Source: Haladaptatus paucihalophilus DX253
GTDB taxonomy: Archaea; Halobacteriota; Halobacteria; Halobacteriales; Haladaptataceae
Reading direction: 5' to 3'
NCBI RefSeq assembly: GCF_000376445.1
Contig: NZ_AQXI01000001.1
Span: forward strand, 590,962-654,961
Length of the DNA: 64,000 nt
Below the pieces are notes generated by a model. That model made no database searches and was not told the origin of the DNA. It worked only from the letters and a program-made list of their open reading frames with translations. Of this stretch, positions 25,167 to 33,205 are shown piece after piece (position 1 is the stretch's first letter; every line of letters begins with the position of its first letter). The position numbers and the translations under genes were made by a program.

Positions 25167-25880
25167 TTAGAGGTAACCCGTCCATTCGGCGAACACGAGC
25201 GCGCCGAAGGCGAGGAAGACGACCGCGGCGAGGAGTTCGAGCCACTTCGTCGGGAGGACTCTCTCGAACCGTTCGCCGATAAACGCGTCGAGACCAGTTC
25301 TGAGGCCGAGCGCCGCGACGACGCCGACGAATACCGAGAGCGGCGAGTTCGGAAACGTCGTCGAGAGATTGATGGTCAGCAGTTGGGTCTTGTCGCCGAA
25401 CTCCGCGAACAGGATGAAGACGAAAGTCGTCAGAACCCCGCCGTACGCACCCATTCGAGTCAACAGGCCGTCTGGAAGGAGGGTACCGCTCATACCCACG
25501 TCCACTCCGCCGCCGGTGAGCAACGGACGGTCGTCGGATTCCTTCCCGAACGTCACAATCGCGCTCCTGAGCGTCCAGAGGCCGAAGAGGACGAACAAGC
25601 CGCCGGTCAGGAGAGTGATGGCGGCCCCCGGAAGAACCGTGACGATGACGTGACCGAAGACGATTTCGATGGTGCTCCAGAGGGTGAAGGCCGCCATCGC
25701 GCCCACGAACACCTTTTTCGCGTCGTAACGCGAGGCGAGCGTGACGACGACGAGTTGTCCCTTGTCCCCGAACGTGGCGAGCAAGTTGGCGAGGAACGCG
25801 GCCGCCAGCGGACCGTAGCCGTCGTAGCGCTGAATGACCTGCTGGAGACCGGTCGCTAACGGCGTCGCTGTTCCCACCAT
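25167..25880 (-). CDS. GDT1/TMEM165-family cation (Mn2+) transporter
   Basis: A 237-residue membrane protein with two UPF0016 repeats of three helices. Each repeat carries the ion-site motif: TFGDKGQL (residues about 37-44) and EFGDKTQL (about 168-175). The acid of the first repeat's usual E-x-G-D is Thr here, an oddity that may alter ion affinity. Family members export manganese or exchange calcium. The start at 25880 lies one base beyond the end of the upstream MntR-type gene, so they form an operon, strongly suggesting Mn-responsive export. Confidence 0.85.
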   Translation of the reverse strand: MVGTATPLATGLQQVIQRYDGYGPLAAAFLANLLATFGDKGQLVVVTLASRYDAKKVFVGAMAAFTLWSTIEIVFGHVIVTVLPGAAITLLTGGLFVLFGLWTLRSAIVTFGKESDDRPLLTGGGVDVGMSGTLLPDGLLTRMGAYGGVLTTFVFILFAEFGDKTQLLTINLSTTFPNSPLSVFVGVVAALGLRTGLDAFIGERFERVLPTKWLELLAAVVFLAFGALVFAEWTGYL

Positions 25881-25881
25881 C

Positions 25882-26553
25882 TCACGCGAGTTCTTCGACG
25901 ACGGCCCGGACGCGAATCGACCGGGCGATGGTTTCCGGAAGGCTTTGCTCACCACCGTCGACGGCGACCGTCACCATTCCGAAGGGGGCGATGTCCACGA
26001 TTTCGAGTTCGGTATCCGGCGTGATACCGGCGTCGGCCAGATACCGCAACTCCTCGTCGTCGCGGTCGCTCACGCGCGCAACGACGACGTGGGAACCCTC
26101 CTCGTGCTCGGTGAGGCGCGTGGTGTCGTCTTCGTCGATGGGCGAGAGGTTCGCGTCCGGGATGGGGTCGCCGTGGGGGTCAACCGTCGGGTTCCCGAGC
26201 GCGTCGGCCACCCGTCGTTCGAACTCCTCGCTGATGTGGTGTTCCAAGCGGTCGGCCTCCTCGTGGACTTCGCTCCACGAGTAGTCCAGATGTTCGGTCA
26301 GATAGGATTCGAGCAGGCGGTGGTGGCGGAGCACTTCGAGGGCGACCGTCTCGCCTTCGGGGGTGAGTTCCACTCCCTTGTACTTCTCGCGGTCGAGAAG
26401 TCCGCGGTCGGTCAGTTTCTCTATCATGCTGGTGACCGTGGGCGGTGTCACGCCGAGATACTCCGCTATCTCGGAGGTGGCGACCGGCCCCCCATCCTCC
26501 TTCTGAAGCGTATAGATGGCTTTCAAGTAGTCTTCCATCACGTCGCTTAGCAT
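25882..26553 (-). CDS. Manganese/iron-dependent repressor, DtxR/MntR family with FeoA domain
   Basis: A 223-residue full-length DtxR-type repressor. It has an HTH (MEDYLKAIYTLQKEDGG, LGVTPPTVTSMIEKLTDRGLL), a dimerisation/metal domain with HHRLLESYLTEHL and DRLEHHISEEFE (His/Glu ligands), and a C-terminal SH3-like FeoA domain (TPDTELEIVDIAPFG). The start is ATG 26553; a GTG lies one codon upstream. A palindrome 13-26 bases upstream is a likely auto-operator. Downstream and nearly abutting is the GDT1 transporter, which favours Mn as the sensed metal. Confidence 0.88.
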   Translation of the reverse strand: MLSDVMEDYLKAIYTLQKEDGGPVATSEIAEYLGVTPPTVTSMIEKLTDRGLLDREKYKGVELTPEGETVALEVLRHHRLLESYLTEHLDYSWSEVHEEADRLEHHISEEFERRVADALGNPTVDPHGDPIPDANLSPIDEDDTTRLTEHEEGSHVVVARVSDRDDEELRYLADAGITPDTELEIVDIAPFGMVTVAVDGGEQSLPETIARSIRVRAVVEELA

Positions 26554-26565
26554 CACTGGTCCGAA

Positions 26566-26579
26566 TTAGACAGTTCTAA
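26566..26579 (-). promoter_or_regulatory. Probable operator of the MntR-type gene
   Basis: An inverted repeat TTAGA-nnnn-TCTAA (14 bases) located 13 bases upstream of the ATG. It resembles the TTAGG/CCTAA layout of DtxR-family sites, with one arm base different from the suf site at 14643. This would fit a metal-specific variant recognised by the adjacent repressor. Direct sequence evidence is limited to the palindrome and its position. Confidence 0.5.
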
Positions 26580-26759
26580 ACCTTCAATTTGTCGTGTGTT
26601 CGGCGGTCGTCCTCGCGGAATGTGTCTCTCTGGCATGCGTCGCGTTCTCGTTTCAATCGTTCGGCGACGACGCTGCGTGAACGGAGCGCTCGCCGGAATC
26701 GAACTCCTGGAAAATTCGTGCCGGTCGGAAAGCCAATTCGTGAGAGTGGGTGCTCGCGT

Positions 26760-28016
26760 TTAGGGCCAGTTGCCGCTCTCGCTGTACGCGTCGATGACGC
26801 GCTGGAGGGAGACGACGTAAGCCGCGGTGCGGAAGTTCGGCAGGTCGTTCTCCTCGTAGGCGCTCGTCAGGTCGTCGAACGCGGAGACGATGATGTCTTC
26901 GAGTTCCTCGTTGACGCGCTCTTCGGACCAGTAGAAGCGCTGACGGTTCTGTACCCACTCGAAGTAGGACACCGTGACGCCGCCCGCGTTGGCGAGGATG
27001 TCGGGGAAGACGTACACGTCCCGCTCAGTGAGCACGTCGTCCGCGTCCGGCGTAAGCGGCCCGTTCGCGGCCTCGACGATGACGTCGGCCTGTACGTCCC
27101 GTGCGAGGTCGCCGTCGATGGCGTTTTCGAGCGCGGCGGGGACGAGCAGGTCCACGTCGAGGGTGAGGAGTTCCTCGTTGCTGAGTTCCGTTTCGGCACC
27201 CGCGTAGCCGACGACGCTTCCCGTCTCGTTCTTGTGGTCTTTCACGTCGCGGGCGTGGAGTCCGTCGGGGTTGTGGATAGCACCGCTGGAGTCAGAGACG
27301 GCGACGATGTTCGCGCCGAGGTCTTCGAGAAGCTTCGCGGAAATCCATCCCGCGTTCCCGTAGCCCTGCACGGCGACGGTCGCGCCGTCCATCTCCTTGC
27401 CGAGGTAGTCGAACGCCTCGCGGGCGGTGAGCATGGTCGAGCGCCCCGTCGCCTCGACGCGACCCTCGCTGCCACCGCTTTCGAGCGCCTTGCCCGTGAT
27501 GACGCCCGGTTCCGTGGTGTTTTCGAGCTTCTCGTACGTGTCCTTTATCCAGTTCATCTCGCGCTGGCCCGTGTTCACGTCGGGTGCGGGGATGTCTTGG
27601 TCCACGCCGATGAAGGGTCGGAGTTCCTTGGCGAACGAGCGCGTGACGCGCTCCAACTCCGCCTCGCTGTACTCGTCGGGGTCGATGATGATGCCGCCCT
27701 TCCCGCCGCCGTAGGGGATGTCGACGACGGCCGTCTTGTACACCATCCACCCGGAGAGGGCTTTCACTTCGTCGCGACTGACGTTGGGGTGGTAGCGAAT
27801 GCCACCCTTGTACGGGCCGCGGTCGCCGTTGAACTGCGAACGGAACGCTTTGAAGGTCTCGATGGAACCGTCGTCCATTTCGACGGAGAGGTTCGTTTCG
27901 AGTATCCGCTGGGGGTGCTTGAGCCGTTCGAGAACGTCGGGTGACGCGTCGAGGTACTCCGCCGCGTCGTCGATCTGTTCCTGCAAGCTCTCGAACGGAT
28001 TGGCTTGTTCGGACAT
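26760..28016 (-). CDS. gdh: Glutamate dehydrogenase (first paralogue)
   Basis: A 418-residue hexameric enzyme interconverting glutamate and 2-oxoglutarate plus ammonia with NAD(P). Substrate-site motifs are [13 protein letters not shown] and PYGGGKGGI with the catalytic Lys region, DIPAPDV, and Rossmann core [11 protein letters not shown]. The C-terminal [15 protein letters not shown] is family-typical. The start at 28016 ([14 protein letters not shown]) is consistent with haloarchaeal homologues. A paralogue of equal length sits at 29358; the two flank a CitE-type lyase. Spacing suggests separate transcripts. Confidence 0.94.
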   Translation of the reverse strand: MSEQANPFESLQEQIDDAAEYLDASPDVLERLKHPQRILETNLSVEMDDGSIETFKAFRSQFNGDRGPYKGGIRYHPNVSRDEVKALSGWMVYKTAVVDIPYGGGKGGIIIDPDEYSEAELERVTRSFAKELRPFIGVDQDIPAPDVNTGQREMNWIKDTYEKLENTTEPGVITGKALESGGSEGRVEATGRSTMLTAREAFDYLGKEMDGATVAVQGYGNAGWISAKLLEDLGANIVAVSDSSGAIHNPDGLHARDVKDHKNETGSVVGYAGAETELSNEELLTLDVDLLVPAALENAIDGDLARDVQADVIVEAANGPLTPDADDVLTERDVYVFPDILANAGGVTVSYFEWVQNRQRFYWSEERVNEELEDIIVSAFDDLTSAYEENDLPNFRTAAYVVSLQRVIDAYSESGNWP

Positions 28017-28100
28017 CGTTTGCCAATCCCACCCACCCACTGTTAAGCATGACGAAATAAGAATGGGCTATTACCCCTAAATGAGATATAAGGGCACGGG

Positions 28101-28946
28101 TCAGCTGTCAGCCTGCGCGTACTCCATAATCCGCTCGGCTTGCGCGATGAGCGGCGCGTCTATCATCTCTCCGTCAACTCTGAACACTCCCCGTCCCTCC
28201 TCGTCGGCCGTCGCTTTCGCTTCCAGGACCGCCTCGGCCCACTCGACCCGTTCCGGGTCGGGGGTGAACGCCTCGTTGATGGGCGTCACCTGCGCGGGAT
28301 GAATCGCCATCTTCCCGTCGTAGCCGAGTCGGATTGCGAACTCCGTCTCCTCGCCCAATCCGTCGGTGTCGTCGATATCCGTGTACACCGTGTCGATTGC
28401 GTCCACGTCTTCCGCGCTCGCCGCGAGGACCACGTGTTCCCGAGCGTAGAGCACTTCGGTCCCCTCCTCGGTTCGGGTCGCTCCGATGTCCGCGGAGAGG
28501 TCTTCAGCGCCGAAGACGAGCGCGTCCGTCTCGTCCACGGCCGCGATTTCCGCCGCGTTGAGGACTCCGCTGGCGGTTTCGACCAGCGCGAGGATGGGGA
28601 CCCGATAGTCGTGTTCGTCGAGCAGTCGGGCCAGCGTCTCGGCGTCGTCCGCCGACCCCGTTTTCGGGAGCATGACGGAATCGACCGTTTCCGCGCCGTC
28701 CGCGATTCCGCGGAGGTCGTCGTCCGCCGCGATTCCCGTCGGGTTGACGCGGACGCACACCTCACAGTCCGGGTCGAATTCCGGGTCGGTGAGCACGTCA
28801 CGAATCGCGGTTCGAGCCTCCGCCTTCCGTTCGGGGGCAACGGCGTCTTCCAAGTCGAACACTATCACGTCGGCCCCCGCTCCGGGCGCTTTCCGCATCA
28901 TCTCGGGCCGGTCGCCCGGCGTGAACATGACGCTTCGTCGTGGCAT
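28101..28946 (-). CDS. CitE-type CoA-ester lyase (HpcH/HpaI family)
   Basis: A 281-residue TIM-barrel lyase of the citrate lyase beta / malyl-CoA / citramalyl-CoA lyase group. It has PRRSVMFTPGDRPEMM at the start, metal ligands in DLEDAVAPERK and ALVETASGVLNA, VFGAEDLSADIG, and a C-terminal KMAIHPAQV that contacts CoA. It cleaves a 3-hydroxyacyl-CoA (for example malyl- or citramalyl-CoA) to acetyl-CoA or glyoxylate products; the exact substrate is unknown. A single-hotdog MaoC hydratase is encoded at 32299, a frequent partner. Confidence 0.85.
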   Translation of the reverse strand: MPRRSVMFTPGDRPEMMRKAPGAGADVIVFDLEDAVAPERKAEARTAIRDVLTDPEFDPDCEVCVRVNPTGIAADDDLRGIADGAETVDSVMLPKTGSADDAETLARLLDEHDYRVPILALVETASGVLNAAEIAAVDETDALVFGAEDLSADIGATRTEEGTEVLYAREHVVLAASAEDVDAIDTVYTDIDDTDGLGEETEFAIRLGYDGKMAIHPAQVTPINEAFTPDPERVEWAEAVLEAKATADEEGRGVFRVDGEMIDAPLIAQAERIMEYAQADS

Positions 28947-29047
28947 ACAGGAGGCGACGCGTGGCGTCGATTTCAAGCCACCGAAGGTGCGGGCGGACCG
29001 TTCGTTCTCCCAGATATCTTTATTCCCCCTCCCGGCGGTGAACCGGT

Positions 29048-29233
29048 ATGTCACGAACGGACGAACCGGATGAACATTCGGAGGCGGATTCGGACGGCAA
29101 CATGGGAATGGGTATCGGACTCGGCGTCGCTCTCGGTGCCGGACTCGGCGTCGCACTGGACAACATCGCGCTCGGCATGGGAATCGGAATTGCGATAGGC
29201 GTCGCAATCGGGGCCGGACTGTCCAACCGGTAG
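29048..29233 (+). CDS. Small glycine-zipper hydrophobic protein
   Basis: A 61-residue product. The first 18 residues are acidic and soluble; the remaining 43 consist almost entirely of Gly/Ala/Ile/Met/Val with GxxxG spacing, in two halves (GMGIGLGVALGAGLGVAL and GMGIGIAIGVAIGAGL), which are near-repeats of each other. This suggests two tightly packing membrane helices or oligomeric assembly. ATG 29048 follows an ACCGGT patch. The function is unknown. It is read divergently from the CitE gene and lies convergent with the second gdh. Confidence 0.6.
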   Translation: MSRTDEPDEHSEADSDGNMGMGIGLGVALGAGLGVALDNIALGMGIGIAIGVAIGAGLSNR

Positions 29234-29357
29234 TCGCTGGGTGGAGCGCGCTTGCCGTGTCCGTCGGCGCGTCCGTGGAACCGTACACCCGACGATAAAA
29301 AGTGACCGTCTTCTCCGTTCGTATTCGACTCGATTCGATGCCCGAACTGAAACCGCG

Positions 29358-30632
29358 TTAGGGCCAGAGTCCGCGGGCCTTGTGGGCGTCCGCGATACGC
29401 GAGAGGCCGACGATGTACGCGGCGTCACGCCACGTCACGCCGCGCTCTTCGACTTCGGCGCGCACGCTGTCCCACGCGTTCAGCATCTCGGATTCGAGTT
29501 CCTCGTTGACGCGTTCGAGCGACCACTGACGGCGGTTGATGTCCTGCAACCATTCGAAGTACGAGACGGTGACGCCGCCCGCGTTGGCGAGAATGTCGGG
29601 GATGACGTGGATGTCGCGCTTCTCGAAGATTTCGTCCGCAGTGGTCGTCGTCGGGCCGTTCGCACCCTCGACGATGATGTCCGCCTGCACGTCGCGGGCG
29701 TTCGCTTCGGTCAGGACGTTGCCGATTGCCGCCGGGATGAGCACGTCCACGTCGAGTTCGAGGAGTTCCTCGTTGGGAATCGGCTCGTGGCCGTCGAACG
29801 TCGTGACGGCTTCCGGTTCCTCCTCGTGGGTCGGAATCCGGTCGATGTCGAGGCCGTCCTCGTCGTAAATCGCGCCGTTCACGTCGGAGACGGCGACGAC
29901 GTTCGCGCCCCATTCGTGAAGCGAGAGCGCCGCGTTCGCGCCGACGCTCCCGAACCCTTGGATTGCGACCGTCGTGTCTTCGAGCGGGTAGTCGTAGTAC
30001 TCACACGCCTCGCGGGCGATGATGGCGACCGAGCGGCCGGGCGACTCCTCGCGGCCGTAGGACCCGCCGATAACCGGCGGCTTGCCGGTGACGACGCCGG
30101 GTTGGGTTTCGCCTTCCTGCATCGAGTAGGCGTCCATGAACCACGCCATCGCCTGCGCGTCGGTTCCCATGTCGGGGGCCGGGATGTCGCGCATCGGGCC
30201 GATGAAGTCCCGCAGTTCCTCGGCGAACCGGCGCGTGAGTCGCTCTTTCTCCTCGTTGCTGAGCTCCTTCGGATTGACGACGATGCCGCCTTTGGCACCC
30301 CCGAACGGGAGGTCCATGACGGCGCACTTCCACGTCATCCACATCGAGAGGCCGATACACTCCTCCTCGGTCACGCCGGGGTGGTAGCGCATGCCGCCCT
30401 TGAACGGTCCCCGCACGCTGTCGTGCTGTGCGCGGTAGCCGGTGAAGATTTCCGTGTCGCCGTCGTCCCGCTTCAGCGGAACCGAGACGCGGTGCACTTG
30501 GTCCGGGTGCTTCAGGCGCGCGATGACGCCGGGGTCGACGTCGAGGTGCGCCGCAGCGCGTTCGAGTTGTCGTCGGGCCGTTTCAACCGCCGTTTCCGGT
30601 TCGTCCGTGGTCTGCTTCCCAGTAGATGCCAT
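29358..30632 (-). CDS. gdh: Glutamate dehydrogenase (second paralogue)
   Basis: A 424-residue paralogue of the enzyme at 26760. It carries the same motifs with lineage-specific changes: [32 protein letters not shown] and Rossmann [13 protein letters not shown]. The differing cofactor-site neighbourhood (GSVG versus GNAG) may mean different NAD/NADP preference or opposite physiological direction. The N-terminus begins [17 protein letters not shown]. It is flanked by a PQQ-type protein on the same strand, with a 150-base gap. Confidence 0.94.
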   Translation of the reverse strand: MASTGKQTTDEPETAVETARRQLERAAAHLDVDPGVIARLKHPDQVHRVSVPLKRDDGDTEIFTGYRAQHDSVRGPFKGGMRYHPGVTEEECIGLSMWMTWKCAVMDLPFGGAKGGIVVNPKELSNEEKERLTRRFAEELRDFIGPMRDIPAPDMGTDAQAMAWFMDAYSMQEGETQPGVVTGKPPVIGGSYGREESPGRSVAIIAREACEYYDYPLEDTTVAIQGFGSVGANAALSLHEWGANVVAVSDVNGAIYDEDGLDIDRIPTHEEEPEAVTTFDGHEPIPNEELLELDVDVLIPAAIGNVLTEANARDVQADIIVEGANGPTTTTADEIFEKRDIHVIPDILANAGGVTVSYFEWLQDINRRQWSLERVNEELESEMLNAWDSVRAEVEERGVTWRDAAYIVGLSRIADAHKARGLWP

Positions 30633-30782
30633 AGTGTGGACGCCTCCGACAGGCTTGCCCGTTTAGTCGGAAGCGACCGGAGAAAGACCTTACCATCCGA
30701 CACCGCGTCGCTATGCAATACCACGGCACGATGTTCGGGAAAGAACATGAAAGAGAGAGGGACACGCGCGAGGTGAGACGGG

Positions 30783-32132
30783 TTACGGGGGAAGGGCGTA
30801 GACCGTCCCGGCGACGTCCCCGACGTAGATGGCATCGCTCCCCACCGCTGGCGCGCCGACCAACGAATCGTGGGCCCGGAAATGCCACCGGAGACGACCG
30901 TCGGCCCGGTCGAGGGCGAGCAGTAGTCCGTCGTCGTTGCAGACGTACACCAGTTCGTCCGTGACGACGGGCGACCCCCACACGCGTGCGCCGGTTTGGA
31001 CGCGCCACCGAACGGCCCCGTCCCGCGCGTCGAGCGCCAAGACGCTCCCGTCCGCACAGCCGACGTAGACGATGCCGTCCCCGACGGCGGGCGACGACCA
31101 GATGCCGTCGTCGGCTTCGTACCGCCACTCCATCTCGCCCGTCTCGGCGTCGAGCGCGTAGATGCGGTCACCGTCAACGGTCCCGACGTACGCCGTGTCG
31201 CCGATGACCGCGGGTGCGCCAGCGATGGCGAGAGACGGCGCGAAGCGGAAGCGTTCGTCCCCGCCGTCCAGGTCGTGGGCGAACAGGCCGCCGTCGAGTC
31301 CGGTCGCGTAGAGGCTTCCGCCCGCGATTCGCACCGACGTGAGCGCCCGCGCCGGACTCCGGAACGACGCGGTTTGCTCGCCGGTCACGGCGTCGAGCGC
31401 GGACACCTGCCCGTCCCGCGCCGCGACGTAGAGCGTATCGCCGAGCAGTACCGGCGACACCTCCACGCCCGCGTCGGCCTCGAAGGTCCATTCCCGCGCC
31501 CCGCTCGCTCCGTCGAGGGCGAACAGGTTCCCGTTTCGGTCGCCGACGTAGGTCAACTCCGGGCCCGGCACCGGCGACCCCACCGCGTTGGCCGCCTGAA
31601 ACAGCCAGTCGCTCACGCCGTCCCGTCGGTCGATACGACAGACGAACCCGTTCTCGGTTCCGACGTACACGGACCCGTCCCTGACGACGGGCGAGGTTTC
31701 GACCGGACCGCCGACTTGGGCGTACCAGCGCGCGTGGGCGCGCCTGCTGTCGTCCGTCGGAGCTATCGGTGCCGTCCGCTCCGTCTCGACGTCGGAGGAG
31801 GACGTCCCGCTTTGGGTCTCCGGCTCGGCGTCGATACCGGCGTCGGCGGACGCTCGTGACGAATCCGGAGCATCGACACCGCCGTCGGATATGAACGTGG
31901 TTCGCCCCTCCGAGGACGCTTCGTCGGTCGTCGTAGACCGTTCGGACGACCATTCGACGCTCCGCGAAATCGTGGTCTCGCCGCGTCGAACCACCTGGTC
32001 GAACTGAAACTCGCCGGTCGCGTTTCTATCGAACGCGTCACGTCGTCCCGTCCCCCCGAACTCCGACGGTGTTCTAGTCTGTTTTCCGTCACGATTCCCC
32101 GCTGTCGTCCGTCGCGTGTCCTCTCCCTCCAT
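30783..32132 (-). CDS. PQQ-type eight-bladed beta-propeller protein
   Basis: A 449-residue protein. Residues 1-130 are disordered, Ser/Thr/Asp-rich and without a signal peptide. Residues 135-449 hold eight propeller repeats of about 38 residues, each with the pattern SPVV-dG-xVYVGtxDGxVxALD (for example ETSPVVRDGSVYVG and SSPAVGDGIVYVG). A lone conserved patch in the N-terminus, FDQVVRRGETTISR, resembles the linker before PQQ propellers in haloarchaeal membrane/kinase proteins. Role unknown; probably a cytoplasmic protein-binding scaffold rather than an enzyme. Confidence 0.8.
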   Translation of the reverse strand: MEGEDTRRTTAGNRDGKQTRTPSEFGGTGRRDAFDRNATGEFQFDQVVRRGETTISRSVEWSSERSTTTDEASSEGRTTFISDGGVDAPDSSRASADAGIDAEPETQSGTSSSDVETERTAPIAPTDDSRRAHARWYAQVGGPVETSPVVRDGSVYVGTENGFVCRIDRRDGVSDWLFQAANAVGSPVPGPELTYVGDRNGNLFALDGASGAREWTFEADAGVEVSPVLLGDTLYVAARDGQVSALDAVTGEQTASFRSPARALTSVRIAGGSLYATGLDGGLFAHDLDGGDERFRFAPSLAIAGAPAVIGDTAYVGTVDGDRIYALDAETGEMEWRYEADDGIWSSPAVGDGIVYVGCADGSVLALDARDGAVRWRVQTGARVWGSPVVTDELVYVCNDDGLLLALDRADGRLRWHFRAHDSLVGAPAVGSDAIYVGDVAGTVYALPP

Positions 32133-32298
32133 GTTTCATCACTGACTTGATGTTGGTCTGATTATCACTTCGTTCGAATACTATCTACTTTGTTATGAAC
32201 CGCTTACACCCGACCATCGGGCGTGCAACAGTCGAAACGGTCGTGACAATCGCCTCCAGACCGACAGGATTTTTCCCCCACTCATCGCAGGAGTTCGC

Positions 32299-32754
32299 AT
32301 GACGGGACTGTACTACGAGGAGTTCGAAGTGGGCCAAACCATCGAACACGAAAAGCGGAGAACTATCAGCGAGAGCGACAATCAGCGGTTCTGTGATATG
32401 ACGATGAACCAACAGCCGCTCCACTTGGACGCCGACTTCGCGGCGGACACCCAGTTCGGCGAACGGTTGGTCAACGGACTGTACACGATGAGCGTGGCGG
32501 TGGGCGTTTCGATTCCGGACACGACCGACGGCACCATCGTCGCCAACCTCTCGTACGATAACGTCTCACACCCCGAGCCGGTGTTCCACGGGGACACCAT
32601 TCGCGCCCAGTCCACCGTCACGGACAAGCGCGAGACGAGCGACGGCGAGCGCGGCGTCGTCACCATGAAGGTCGAGGTCTTCAAAGTCGATGGAGACGAC
32701 GAAACGCTGGTTTGCGAGTTCGAGCGGACGGTGCTCTCGCTCAAGAAACCCTAA
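32299..32754 (+). CDS. MaoC-family (R)-hydratase, single hotdog domain
   Basis: A 151-residue protein with the MaoC hydratase motif: DMTMNQQPLHLDADFAADTQFGERLVNGLYT, where the Asp and His of the N-QQPLHLD loop form the catalytic pair. Such enzymes hydrate an enoyl-CoA to a 3-hydroxyacyl-CoA. A partner CitE-type lyase lies at 28101 and a carboxylase at 33206, so hydration then cleavage of a branched dicarboxyl-CoA is a candidate route. The stop overlaps convergently with the next gene by 4 bases. Confidence 0.85.
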   Translation: MTGLYYEEFEVGQTIEHEKRRTISESDNQRFCDMTMNQQPLHLDADFAADTQFGERLVNGLYTMSVAVGVSIPDTTDGTIVANLSYDNVSHPEPVFHGDTIRAQSTVTDKRETSDGERGVVTMKVEVFKVDGDDETLVCEFERTVLSLKKP

Positions 32755-33095
32755 TGGAAGAACAGTGAGAGGTTCACGACCACGGCGAACAGCCACGGGA
32801 GGGCGAGGCCCGCCGGGACGAGCGCCACGTACTCCCGCGGAATCAACGTCCGCCCGACGAACCCCACGCCGAGCGCGAACGCCTTCAACCCGACGAGCGA
32901 GAGGAAGCCGAACTGGCCGAGTGCGTGGCGTGCGACCGGGTTCGATTCGGTGAGCCCCGCCTGCAACCCGGCGTACGTCGTGAGTAAATCCCCGACGAGT
33001 GCGAGGATGACGACGGCCCAGAGCAATCGCTCGATGCCGCCGAAATCGAACCAGTCCGTGCGCTGATACCGGTAGGAGAACTGCTGATGGCTCAT
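32751..33095 (-). CDS. DUF5658-like membrane protein
   Basis: A 114-residue protein with four predicted membrane helices (LLWAVVILALVGDLLTTYAGL, FGFLSLVGLKAFALGVGFV, VALVPAGLALPWLFAVV and a short final one). The GDLLTTY...NPVARHALGQFG pattern is typical of DUF5658, small integral membrane proteins of unknown role. The gene ends within the last bases of the MaoC gene on the other strand. Confidence 0.72.
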   Translation of the reverse strand: MSHQQFSYRYQRTDWFDFGGIERLLWAVVILALVGDLLTTYAGLQAGLTESNPVARHALGQFGFLSLVGLKAFALGVGFVGRTLIPREYVALVPAGLALPWLFAVVVNLSLFFH

Positions 33096-33205
33096 GGATG
33101 ATGGCGCGGGAATTCCACGTCATCCACACGCACGGCGGAACGGTGCTTTATTATGAACCGGCTTATCCGGCTTAGAGAGGGGCTAAACCCTCGAAGCCGT
33201 TCGGC

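Noticed and set aside
29358-30632. Second gdh as an assembly duplication of the first
   Set aside because: Sequences diverge clearly at motifs, so it is a true paralogue.
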